Positions 1-6,939 of a stretch of 64,000 nt of DNA are shown one piece after another. This DNA comes from Bacteroidota bacterium (lineage in GTDB: Bacteria; Bacteroidota; Bacteroidia; Chitinophagales; Saprospiraceae). Position 1 is the stretch's first letter. Each line of letters opens with the position of its first letter. The stretch spans positions 62,001 through 126,000 of the forward strand of contig JAAEZH010000005.1 of assembly GCA_018222965.1 (NCBI GenBank), written 5' to 3'. The notes under the pieces are model-generated. The model saw only the letters and a list, made by a program, of their open reading frames with translations. It was not told the origin of the DNA and did no database searches. The position numbers and the translations under genes were made by a program.

Positions 1-1755
1 TTGCGTCTGGAGCACGCCGGACAGGAAGTTACACTCAGTGGCTGGGTTCAGATCAGCCGGGACTTTGGTGGATTGAAGTTTGTCGACCTTCGGGATCGTT
101 ATGGCATCACTCAGCTGGTTTTCGATATGGAAGACAATGCCGATCTCGCTCAACAAGCCCGCCAACTCGGACGTGAATTTGTTATCCGCGCCACCGGCAA
201 AGTGCGTGAGCGTACCAATAAAAACCCCAACCGGGCAACCGGCGATGTGGAAATCGAGGTTACGGAGCTTACCATCCTCAATGCCTCCAAAGTTCCTCCC
301 TTTACAATCGAAGACGAAACAGATGGAGGCGATGACTTGCGGATGAAGTACCGTTATTTAGACTTGCGTCGAAATCCGGTACAGCAAAACATCATTTTCC
401 GCTCCAAAGTGGCCATTGAAAGCCGCAAATATCTGGCTGAGCAAGGCTTCCTCGAAATCGAAACCCCATTCCTCATCAAAAGTACTCCCGAAGGGGCGCG
501 GGACTTTGTGGTACCCAGCCGGATGAATCCAGGTCAGTTTTATGCCTTGCCTCAGTCTCCACAGACTTTCAAGCAGATCCTGATGGTGGCAGGCATGGAT
601 AAGTATTTCCAAATTGTGAAGTGCTTCCGCGATGAAGATTTGCGGGCCGATCGCCAGCCGGAGTTTACCCAGATTGACTGCGAGATGGCTTTTGTAACAC
701 AGGAGGACATCCTCAACACTTTTGAGGGGCTGACCAAACATGTCTTTAAAGCAGCTTTGGATGTGGAGTTGCCCGACTTTCCGCGCATGTCTTACGATGA
801 AGCCATCCAGCGTTTCGGTTCCGACAAACCCGACCTCCGCTTCGGAATGGAGTTTTTCGAGCTCAATGATGTGGCTCAGGGTAAAGGATTTGGCGTTTTC
901 GACAGTGCGGAACTCGTAGTGGGAATCTGTGCCGAAGGACAGGCTGATGCCTACTCCAACAAAGACATCAAGAAACTGACTGAGTGGATGCAACGTCCGC
1001 AGATCGGTGCCAAAGGCCTCGTTTATGTGAAGTTTCAGGAAGACGGGAGCATCAAATCTTCGGTAGGTAAGTTTTTCTCAGATGAAGACCTACAGGCCTG
1101 GGGCGAGAAATTCGGAGCAAAGAAAGGCGACATGTTGTTGATCCTTTCCGGCGAGACCGACAAAACCCGTAAGCAACTCAACGAGCTGCGTTTGGAGATG
1201 GGGCGCCGCATGGACCTGATGAAGCCAGGCGTTTACAAGCCGCTTTGGGTGGTAGACTTCCCGCTTTTGGAATGGGATGAAGATAGCGAGCGTTTCCACG
1301 CAATGCACCACCCATTTACCTCTCCGAAAAAAGAGGATGTAGCTCGTATGCTTGACGGCGATCACGAGACGATGAAGAGTCTTCGCGCCGATGCATATGA
1401 CCTCGTTATCAATGGAGCAGAAATTGGAGGTGGCTCTATTCGTATCCACGATCGGGCATTGCAAGCCAAAAACTTTCAGCTGCTTGGCTTTACGCCAGAG
1501 GAAGCGGAATATCAGTTTGGCTTCCTGATGGGTGCCTTCGAATATGGTGCTCCGCCACACGGTGGAATAGCTTTCGGTTTTGACCGCCTTTGTGCGATCA
1601 TGAGTGGCCAGCAGTCCATCCGTGATTTCATTGCATTCCCGAAAAACAATCAGGGACGCGATGTAATGATCGAAGCACCATCACTGATTGATGATACACA
1701 ATTGGATGAGCTAAACTTGAAGCTAACTATTGATCCAACCAGGGATAAAGAGTAA
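1..1755 (+). CDS. aspS: Aspartyl-tRNA synthetase, 5' truncated by the window edge
   Basis: Cytoplasmic class II synthetase that charges tRNA-Asp with aspartate. The visible 584 residues begin inside the N-terminal OB-fold anticodon-binding domain ([11 protein letters not shown] near residue 14). They then show class II motif 2 ([17 protein letters not shown]210), the bacterial GAD insertion around residues 270-400, and motif 3 ([10 protein letters not shown]529). Bacterial AspRS is usually about 580-590 residues and starts with a short MYRTHxCGEL-like stretch before RLEHAG. The TTG at base 1 therefore probably encodes the Leu of that stretch and is not the start; roughly ten codons lie upstream of the window. 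The family assignment is certain. Transcription ends at the hairpin at 1816-1846, which lies inside the 3' end of the convergent neighbour. Confidence 0.97.
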   Translation: MRLEHAGQEVTLSGWVQISRDFGGLKFVDLRDRYGITQLVFDMEDNADLAQQARQLGREFVIRATGKVRERTNKNPNRATGDVEIEVTELTILNASKVPPFTIEDETDGGDDLRMKYRYLDLRRNPVQQNIIFRSKVAIESRKYLAEQGFLEIETPFLIKSTPEGARDFVVPSRMNPGQFYALPQSPQTFKQILMVAGMDKYFQIVKCFRDEDLRADRQPEFTQIDCEMAFVTQEDILNTFEGLTKHVFKAALDVELPDFPRMSYDEAIQRFGSDKPDLRFGMEFFELNDVAQGKGFGVFDSAELVVGICAEGQADAYSNKDIKKLTEWMQRPQIGAKGLVYVKFQEDGSIKSSVGKFFSDEDLQAWGEKFGAKKGDMLLILSGETDKTRKQLNELRLEMGRRMDLMKPGVYKPLWVVDFPLLEWDEDSERFHAMHHPFTSPKKEDVARMLDGDHETMKSLRADAYDLVINGAEIGGGSIRIHDRALQAKNFQLLGFTPEEAEYQFGFLMGAFEYGAPPHGGIAFGFDRLCAIMSGQQSIRDFIAFPKNNQGRDVMIEAPSLIDDTQLDELNLKLTIDPTRDKE

Positions 1756-1815
1756 AAGAATGCCCGGCCTGAAAAACAGTGCCGGGCAAAACAATTGCAA
1801 TACGAAGCACTTAGA

Positions 1816-1846
1816 AGCTGATCAATCCAATTTGATCAGCTTTTTT
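1816..1846 (+). terminator. Rho-independent terminator of aspS, inside the 3' end of the convergent gene
   Basis: A perfect 10-bp stem AGCTGATCAA / TTGATCAGCT with a 6-base loop is followed by six T on the + strand. The right arm and loop encode the last codons (KLIKLD) of the minus-strand gene at 1822-2967, whose stop codon lies in the left arm. A second, weaker hairpin (GCCCGGC 1762-1768 / GCCGGGC 1781-1787) lies just before it. Read on the minus strand that one is followed by a T-rich stretch and may end the convergent transcript. Confidence 0.85.
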
Positions 1847-2967
1847 ATTTGGCTTTCGCCGAAAGGCTTTCTGTGATAGACTCGGATCAAATACATTCCT
1901 TCAACCAGACCACTTAGGTCAATTTGATCCGTATCGCCATTCGCGGAAGCGACAAGACCACCCCGGGCATCCAGTAATTCCCACTGGTAATTAGAAGGCA
2001 ATATATTTTCTGGCCATTCTATCCGAACAAAATCGCTTGTGGGATTGGGATAAAGGCTGACTTCAGGGCCGGATACATCCACTACTGAAGAAACAAAATC
2101 AAGCTGGGTAATGCGCCGGAGGTAACCACCGCCAGAGACATAAAGTGTATCTCCGCTTTCTGTAAATGCCAGTCCAAAGGGACTGACAAACTGAGCCTGA
2201 CCCAAATCGCCGTCGACAACGGCAGCCATTCCATTGCCAGTAAAAAGAGTCTCATTGCCCTCCGAATCCAGCTGATATATTTTGTTGGTTCCCTGTGCAG
2301 CGAAATACATGAGTCCGTCATTCGGCCTAAAGGCCAAACTGCCCGCCTGAGGCCCCAGCTGATTCATCCATTCGAGTTCCTTGGTCGTCGTATCGATACG
2401 GAATATTTCTCCGGAGGAGGTATTTGCCACCCAAAGATTTCCTTCACCATCAAAAGCGATTCCCTGTGGCCGAAAAAGTTGTGGAGATTCCAGCCACTCT
2501 TCGACTGTTCCGTCGGTATGTATCTTTATAATCTGATTTCCATCGAATGTCGAAGGTGCTCCATAACAAGTGACAAAGGCGTTACCTTCTGCGTCCAGCG
2601 CCACACCTGCCGGTCCGTCGAGATCGGAAGCCAGCGTCAGTAATTCATCCGCAATCGGGTCATAGCGTTTCAGGCTTTTCCCATCGTAGCAGGTGACAAA
2701 GAATTGTCCGGCTGCATTGCGATCAATATCTGCAGGGCCTTCAAAGCCGAAATAAAAATCCGGCTCAAAATCACCGGTGGGGGTAGCCATTCCTACATAC
2801 ATCTGCCCGTTGAATGCCCCGGGCGTTGTAAAGATGTTTCCTGTGGGGTCGAGTACAATGCCATCGATCAGCGCCGGATCTTCGGCGATTGTTTCCACCA
2901 CCTGAGCAGAAAGAAAGGAAACGGAAAAAAGGAGAAGGAGAAGTGTTGTTTTTGTTTTAGTAAACAT
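1822..2967 (-). CDS. NHL/SMP-30-type beta-propeller protein with T9SS sorting tail
   Basis: Predicted secreted protein of 381 residues. The start at 2967 (MFTKTKTTLLLLLFSVSFLSAQ region) is preferred over an upstream frame extension because it places a clean signal peptide first. The mature part has repeated NHL-like strands with DxxGNxxVT motifs (GVALDAEGNAFVTCYG, GIAFDGEGNLWVANTS), typical of six-bladed propellers. The last 75 residues are a type IX secretion C-terminal domain (VSLYPNPTSDFVRIEWP, then GLVEGMYLIRVY and a basic end). Export across the outer membrane is inferred from this tail. The ligand or enzymatic role is unknown. A related protein of similar build lies at 47111-48244. Confidence 0.85.
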   Translation of the reverse strand: MFTKTKTTLLLLLFSVSFLSAQVVETIAEDPALIDGIVLDPTGNIFTTPGAFNGQMYVGMATPTGDFEPDFYFGFEGPADIDRNAAGQFFVTCYDGKSLKRYDPIADELLTLASDLDGPAGVALDAEGNAFVTCYGAPSTFDGNQIIKIHTDGTVEEWLESPQLFRPQGIAFDGEGNLWVANTSSGEIFRIDTTTKELEWMNQLGPQAGSLAFRPNDGLMYFAAQGTNKIYQLDSEGNETLFTGNGMAAVVDGDLGQAQFVSPFGLAFTESGDTLYVSGGGYLRRITQLDFVSSVVDVSGPEVSLYPNPTSDFVRIEWPENILPSNYQWELLDARGGLVASANGDTDQIDLSGLVEGMYLIRVYHRKPFGESQIKKLIKLD

Positions 2968-3014
2968 AGCTATTGGTTTGAATAATAGGTTGAAAAAACG
3001 GCCCGACCAAATAA

Positions 3015-3032
3015 CCCGACATGACATGTCGA
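3015..3032. repeat. Single copy of the CCGACATGACATGTCGG palindrome
   Basis: CCCGACATGACATGTCGA is an 8-bp dyad around one central base, truncated at its right end compared with the copies at 3145-3184. The same core occurs three times within 170 bp, so this looks like a member of a genomic palindromic repeat family. Confidence 0.7.
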
Positions 3033-3144
3033 GTTGTCGTCACTAATCATTTCGGCAAAACCGACATATCGTTAAAAACTTCAAAATCAGTATATTAACA
3101 ACAGAATTGTCATTTTTACAGCCTTGCCCGGCATAATCTTTATT

Positions 3145-3184
3145 CACCCGACATGACATGTCGGGCGACATGTCATGTCGGGTG
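3145..3184. repeat. 40-bp palindrome made of two inverted CCGACATG units
   Basis: The left arm 3145-3163 and right arm 3166-3184 are perfect 19-bp reverse complements around a 2-base centre. Each arm is itself a palindrome (CCGACATG-A-CATGTCGG). The element can therefore form one long cruciform or two short hairpins. It lies in a spacer, without a T tract, so it is not an ordinary terminator. Confidence 0.85.
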
Positions 3185-3278
3185 AAAGCTTGTTCAATTT
3201 ACAACTCAAACCCCATAATTCCAGCATATTCGTGACTAGCGGGGCAAAAGGAAGGTGAAAAGACGGGCGGCCGACCGC

Positions 3279-3310
3279 TTTGAGTTGACCGTCCAAAAAA
3301 ACTACCTTTG
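3279..3310 (+). promoter_or_regulatory. Bacteroidota-type promoter for the gene at 3328
   Basis: TTTG (3279-3282), 20 bases, then TACCTTTG (3303-3310) matches the TTTG/TAnnTTTG promoter of the Bacteroidota primary sigma factor. The ATG follows 17 bases after the -7 box, so the leader would be very short. Confidence 0.6.
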
Positions 3311-3327
3311 AATAGCAATTTCTCCGC

Positions 3328-4731
3328 ATGGCAACAACCCAGCAATTTACCAGAAATCGTATGCGCCGATTAGGTTACCTGATCTGGGCGGCACTGGCTG
3401 TATTGGCTGCTATCTTCTATCCGGAGCGGGCGATTTTTACAGATGCGGCTTTTCAGAATTTTCACATGCTGCAGGAAGAGGCACTGTATATTTCGCATGG
3501 TCGTTTTGGGAATGTTTTGCCTCAATTGCTTCCGTTCCTTATCATGAAATTGGGGATCGGAGTTAATGGCGTTTTGCTGGCTTACTCGCTTTCTTTTATT
3601 CTGTTTTTTGCGCTTATCTACCACCTGCTTGTCCGGGTTTTGAAGAACGACTATTTGGGATGGAGCTTAATCCTGTATATTTTACTACTTGCTTACGACA
3701 GCTTTTTCCATGTGCAAAGCGAATTATACCAGGGCATCGCGGTCATGCTTTTGAGCTTTGGCGTGGCGCTGCAACATCCCGAAAAAGAATGGTCTCCCGC
3801 CAAGTGGGGCCTGTTACTGATCCTGCTCTTTTCCCTGGCTTTTTACCACAAGCTCACACTCTTGTTTTTTGGCTATGTCTGGGGGTATTTCCTAATCCGG
3901 GACAAATCGCTGCGCAAGTGGAATTTCATTTTACTACTCCCGCTCATGATCTTGTTGGCTCTGGTAAAATCGCAACTCTTTCAATCGGCTTATGAGGACA
4001 ATCGTATGTCGATTCTAAAACAAGGGCTGACCGATTATTTTCCGAATTTCTGGGATATGCCGGCCAATGCGAAGTTTTTGAAAAAATGCCTGAAGCAGTT
4101 TGTCTTCTTCCCGATCCTGCTGTTCTTTCTGAGTTTCCTTTACATTCGCCGAAAGGCATTTACAAAAGCCCTTTGGGTCATTGGCGGAAGTCTGGCTTAT
4201 ATTTTATTGGTGCATTTTTCCTCTCCCAATACAACCTTTGATTTTTACTCGGAGGTCACTTATTTGCCCTTGGGACTTCTGCTTGGATTGCCCTTTATCT
4301 ATGACTTTTTGACCCCGATATATGAAAGAAACAGCCGGAAGATTGAGGGGGCGATTGTAGCATTTTTGCTGATAAAAGTTCTTTTCATTATTCATGTCGG
4401 CAGTCAATACCGAAACCGACTACAAAGCATGAATGCGTTGGCTGGTCGCATTTCTGCAGCAGAAAAAACCTGTTGTGTGCGGGATTACTCGGAAGGTAAT
4501 AAGCGCTGGCTAATCACGACCTGGGGTGTAGCTTATGAGAGTCTGCTATATTCTACCATCCAGTCTCCGGAGAGGCATTACACCCTGCTGGTAGACGACG
4601 ACTTTATGGAGTATTACGATGATTTGCAGGAAGGAGAATTGTTTCTGGCTGCTTTTGACCGTATCCCTTTCGGGGAATTGAATGCGCGTTTTTTTCGATT
4701 GGCTCCCGGCAGGTATGTAAAGATCGAATAG
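3328..4731 (+). CDS. Polytopic membrane protein, GT-C-like
   Basis: A 467-residue inner-membrane protein with about ten hydrophobic segments spread over residues 15-355 and a soluble C-terminal part of about 100 residues (SEGNKRWLITTWG onward). The arrangement, with a short loop after helix 1 carrying acidic residues (ERAIFTDAAFQNFHM) and a periplasmic tail, recalls GT-C type glycosyltransferases and related surface-polymer proteins. No DD or DE motif as clear as in the GT39 gene at 27584 is visible, so enzymatic function is only a guess. The ATG start is set by the well-spaced promoter at 3279-3310. It stands alone between divergent and convergent neighbours. Confidence 0.6.
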   Translation: MATTQQFTRNRMRRLGYLIWAALAVLAAIFYPERAIFTDAAFQNFHMLQEEALYISHGRFGNVLPQLLPFLIMKLGIGVNGVLLAYSLSFILFFALIYHLLVRVLKNDYLGWSLILYILLLAYDSFFHVQSELYQGIAVMLLSFGVALQHPEKEWSPAKWGLLLILLFSLAFYHKLTLLFFGYVWGYFLIRDKSLRKWNFILLLPLMILLALVKSQLFQSAYEDNRMSILKQGLTDYFPNFWDMPANAKFLKKCLKQFVFFPILLFFLSFLYIRRKAFTKALWVIGGSLAYILLVHFSSPNTTFDFYSEVTYLPLGLLLGLPFIYDFLTPIYERNSRKIEGAIVAFLLIKVLFIIHVGSQYRNRLQSMNALAGRISAAEKTCCVRDYSEGNKRWLITTWGVAYESLLYSTIQSPERHYTLLVDDDFMEYYDDLQEGELFLAAFDRIPFGELNARFFRLAPGRYVKIE

Positions 4732-4732
4732 C

Positions 4733-5461
4733 TTACAACTGGCGTTGCAATTTACGCGCCGAAGCATATCGGGAACTCTCCCTGGGAATTTCAGCCAGGG
4801 CCTCTTTGGCTTCTTCTATCCTTTCCATTTTCAGTAAAGCCAATGCCCTATACCATTTGGCATCCTCGTTGTAAAGCGATGTCCCTCCAGCGAGGAATTC
4901 AAAAACATTCAGTGCCTTTTCCACCTGCCCTGACTCCATCATCGCGATTCCGTAATAGAGCAGGGCGTAATTATCAGCCCGTTGTTGAACCAGGTGGGAC
5001 TCCAGCAAGGGCACAGCCGAAGCATATTCTCCCGAATTAAATGCCTTATCAATGGCTGCCAGGCTACCACCGGAACTCCTTTCTGTCATTTCCAGTGGAT
5101 AATGAACGGCATAGGTTTGATAGAGCTCCTGTGCAGTTGGCGGAAAAGCCCATAGCCAGGTCATCAGGAATACAGCTGCTATCACCGCTGCTGCTGCAAT
5201 GCCGTATAACCATCGGCGTTTCACTTTTTGCTTTGGAGGTGTATCGGCTTGAAAATATTGGTTGCCCAAATTGGAAGAAGCCTTCTCCAGTTTCTCCCGG
5301 GCGGGTTGTTTTTTAAGAAATGCCTTCATTTCCTCCTCTTCGCGCAGAGCTGCCGCAAAGGCCGTGTCATTTTGCCGGCGCTCCTCCACCTCTTTTGCTT
5401 CTGAATCAGAGAGTTCTCCCCAGAGGTATTTATGGATCAGATCGTAATCGTTCTTCTTCAT
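4733..5461 (-). CDS. Anti-sigma-factor-like membrane protein with periplasmic TPR domain
   Basis: A 242-residue protein in three parts. Residues 1-55 are an acidic helical N-terminus (HKYLWGELSDSEAKEVEERR), the pattern of cytoplasmic anti-sigma domains in Bacteroidota, without zinc-binding Cys/His. Residues about 84-105 are one transmembrane segment (WLYGIAAAAVIAAVFLMTWL). The remainder is periplasmic, with TPR-like helical repeats (ALLYYGIAMMESGQVEKALNVFE, YRALALLKMERIEEAKEAL). Its ATG overlaps the TGA of the upstream sigma-factor gene by four bases (ATGA), so translation of the two is probably coupled. A role as membrane sensor and inhibitor of that sigma factor is inferred from fold, topology and linkage. 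The gene product ends just past the convergent gene at 4731. Confidence 0.75.
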   Translation of the reverse strand: MKKNDYDLIHKYLWGELSDSEAKEVEERRQNDTAFAAALREEEEMKAFLKKQPAREKLEKASSNLGNQYFQADTPPKQKVKRRWLYGIAAAAVIAAVFLMTWLWAFPPTAQELYQTYAVHYPLEMTERSSGGSLAAIDKAFNSGEYASAVPLLESHLVQQRADNYALLYYGIAMMESGQVEKALNVFEFLAGGTSLYNEDAKWYRALALLKMERIEEAKEALAEIPRESSRYASARKLQRQL

Positions 5462-6024
5462 GCTTTTGATTTCATTAAAGCCTTCCAGCGGTCTCCACAA
5501 GCTTTGCGCCTTTGGTAAACGGCATTACGGCCACTCATTTGAAGTACGACGGCAATCTCATCAGGGGAACCCCCCTGAGCATATAGGGTAAGCAGTTGTT
5601 GACACAAGTCACTCAACTGCTTGAATGTACTACTTAGCAGGCTGGCTCGACTGGCATTCTCTTCTATTTTAATGAGAAGGGATTCCATATCTGCTTCTAC
5701 TTCTTCATGTGTCAGTTCCGGACTCTTTCTTATGGCCTGCCATTTCTTTTTTTTGCGCAACACAGCATACCAGTTCCTTTTACAAATTGTAAACAGAAGG
5801 CCTTCGAAAGAAGATTGCAGCTTAAAGTTCTCCTCTACACTCAATTCGAAGAGCACTTGCAAACCCTCCTGAAACACATCCTTGGCTTCCTCCACCGTCC
5901 CGCTATTGGCCAGTACCCATTGACGGATCCTGCCTGCATACAGGCGGTATATTTCCTGAATCACTTCAGAATCACCTTCCTGCAATCCCTGGAGCAAGTC
6001 TGTATCCGGTATGGTTTTATTCAT
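5458..6024 (-). CDS. ECF-like RNA polymerase sigma factor
   Basis: A 188-residue sigma-70-family protein of extracytoplasmic-function size. The region 2 helix reads IYRLYAGRIRQWVLANSG..EEAKDVFQEGL (residues about 25-60), followed by the hydrophobic FEGLLFTICKRNWY segment. Region 4 near the C-terminus carries the recognition helix (SPDEIAVVLQMSGRNAVYQRRKACGDRW). The start at 6024 is preferred, but an ATG two codons upstream (6030) is equally possible. It overlaps the anti-sigma gene by four bases downstream. Upstream it faces the 132-bp leader copy at 6051-6182, which lies between this gene and a divergent small gene, so autoregulation is plausible. Target promoters are not known; the duplicated leader is the best candidate. 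Confidence 0.88.
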   Translation of the reverse strand: MNKTIPDTDLLQGLQEGDSEVIQEIYRLYAGRIRQWVLANSGTVEEAKDVFQEGLQVLFELSVEENFKLQSSFEGLLFTICKRNWYAVLRKKKKWQAIRKSPELTHEEVEADMESLLIKIEENASRASLLSSTFKQLSDLCQQLLTLYAQGGSPDEIAVVLQMSGRNAVYQRRKACGDRWKALMKSKA

Positions 6025-6050
6025 ATACACTGTGTTAACGGAAAAAAATC

Positions 6051-6182
6051 CCGCTTTCGCCTAAGGTCGAAAAATAATTTAGGACTAGTGATAAGATATG
6101 CCGGTATACTGCTACTTCTATTCGATAGCTGTAAAAAGCAGCCGGGCGATTCGCCGAAAAGCCCTAATAGAGTAGGCATTAT
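6051..6182 (+). repeat. Copy 1 of a 132-bp direct repeat (leader/promoter cassette)
   Basis: Identical in length to 6790-6921 and 96 percent identical (five mismatches, no indels by my alignment). It contains stacked dyads in + strand orientation: GGCGATTCGCC, GGGC...GCCC, a CCTAA/TTAGG pair and the TTCGCCGAA palindrome. It sits between the sigma gene (minus strand) and the small gene starting at 6203, which follows 20 bases after the repeat. Confidence 0.92.
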
Positions 6183-6202
6183 ATTTAATAAATTTAATAG
6201 AA

Positions 6203-6604
6203 ATGTTACAAATCGCACAAGGAAAAACATCCCCGCAAACTAACCAAAATGATTGGAACAATTATTTAAACGACAACGATCCTATTGCAGGCATTAGAAT
6301 TGACGTTGACACAAGTGAATGCAAATTCACCACCACTCCTCATTATCTTGTATCTATGGAAGGCGATAAAGGATGGCAATGGCACCTAAATGGCTTGAAC
6401 TGCATATACAATGTATCTCCAACTGGATTTTCGGTTTATCTAAGATGGACCGATGAACCAACTTCAAGTATTCCTCCAGGCAGCACAAACGAACCCAACC
6501 CTTTAAGGGTTTCAACTGCAATTGATAAAGGTTGGACTTTACGATGGACAGCAATACAAACTTGTCCTTGTACTAGAAAAAAAGAAGATAATCCAAGAGG
6601 GTGA
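6203..6604 (+). CDS. Small protein resembling an H-type-lectin-like beta-sandwich
   Basis: A 133-residue protein without a signal peptide. Residues about 30-85 show an ordered pattern: IRIDVDTSECKFTTTPHYLV, then WQWHLNGLNCIYNVSPTGF, then VYLRW. This is like the (D)TS..GF..TP.Y..S / ..TGF.VYVRW strand pattern of H-lectin-like sandwich domains found in bacterial proteins. The match is from memory and weak. The C-terminus (CPCTRKKED) is basic with a CPC pair. The gene is exactly bracketed by two copies of a 132-bp leader and ends before a terminator at 6702-6737, so it looks like a cassette inserted or duplicated beside the sigma factor. The start at 6203 is the first ATG after the repeat. Confidence 0.55.
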   Translation: MLQIAQGKTSPQTNQNDWNNYLNDNDPIAGIRIDVDTSECKFTTTPHYLVSMEGDKGWQWHLNGLNCIYNVSPTGFSVYLRWTDEPTSSIPPGSTNEPNPLRVSTAIDKGWTLRWTAIQTCPCTRKKEDNPRG

Positions 6605-6701
6605 TGGGTTGTCTTGCCTACTTAGAAATCATTCAAACCGAATGAAAATTTAACCTTAGTAATACCCATTTTATCAATAAGAAGAAGAATTGCCAACCAT
6701 G

Positions 6702-6737
6702 AAGGAGTCTCACTTTACCGGAGACTCCTTTCCATTT
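6702..6737 (+). terminator. Terminator after the small lectin-like gene
   Basis: A perfect 10-bp stem AAGGAGTCTC / GAGACTCCTT with a 9-base loop is followed by TCCATTTT. The T tract is imperfect, but the stem is strong and lies about 100 bases past the stop codon. Confidence 0.7.
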
Positions 6738-6789
6738 TAAACAACCTGAAAAGTTTGTCCCCTTATTAGATAATACGAATAAAGTATAT

Positions 6790-6921
6790 CCGCTTTCGCC
6801 TAAGGTCGAAAAATAATTTAAGTCGAGTGATAAGATATGCCGGTATACTGCTACTTCTATTCGATGGCTGTAAAAAGCAGCCGGGCGATTCGCCGAAAAG
6901 CCCCAATAGAGTAGGCATTAT
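6790..6921 (+). repeat. Copy 2 of the 132-bp direct repeat (leader/promoter cassette)
   Basis: Same sequence as 6051-6182 apart from three clustered changes near the left third and two single changes. It ends 18 bases before the ATG of the large surface-protein gene at 6940. Copy 1 ends 20 bases before the ATG at 6203. The conserved distance to a start codon in both copies supports a function as promoter plus structured 5' leader. Confidence 0.92.
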
Positions 6922-6939
6922 TCAATTTAACCCCAATTT

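Larger units (their letters stand above)
2968..3327. other. Palindrome-rich intergenic spacer between divergent genes
   Basis: This 360-bp spacer has no gene. It holds a single palindrome at 3015-3032, a tandem inverted palindrome at 3145-3184 (both listed separately) and a Bacteroidota-type promoter at 3279-3310 for the membrane-protein gene that follows. Short frames on the minus strand here read through the palindrome and are not supported as genes. Confidence 0.7.
6605..6939. other. Intergenic region with terminator and leader copy 2
   Basis: A 335-bp stretch without a gene. It holds the terminator at 6702-6737 and the second copy of the 132-bp leader at 6790-6921. The ATG of the next gene lies 18 bases after that copy. 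Confidence 0.8.

Noticed and set aside
358-993. 211-residue minus-strand frame inside aspS
   Set aside because: Fully antisense to a certain aspS coding region; no family features.
5707-6243. 178-residue plus-strand frame over the sigma gene and leader
   Set aside because: Antisense to the sigma factor and reading through the repeat; no domain pattern.
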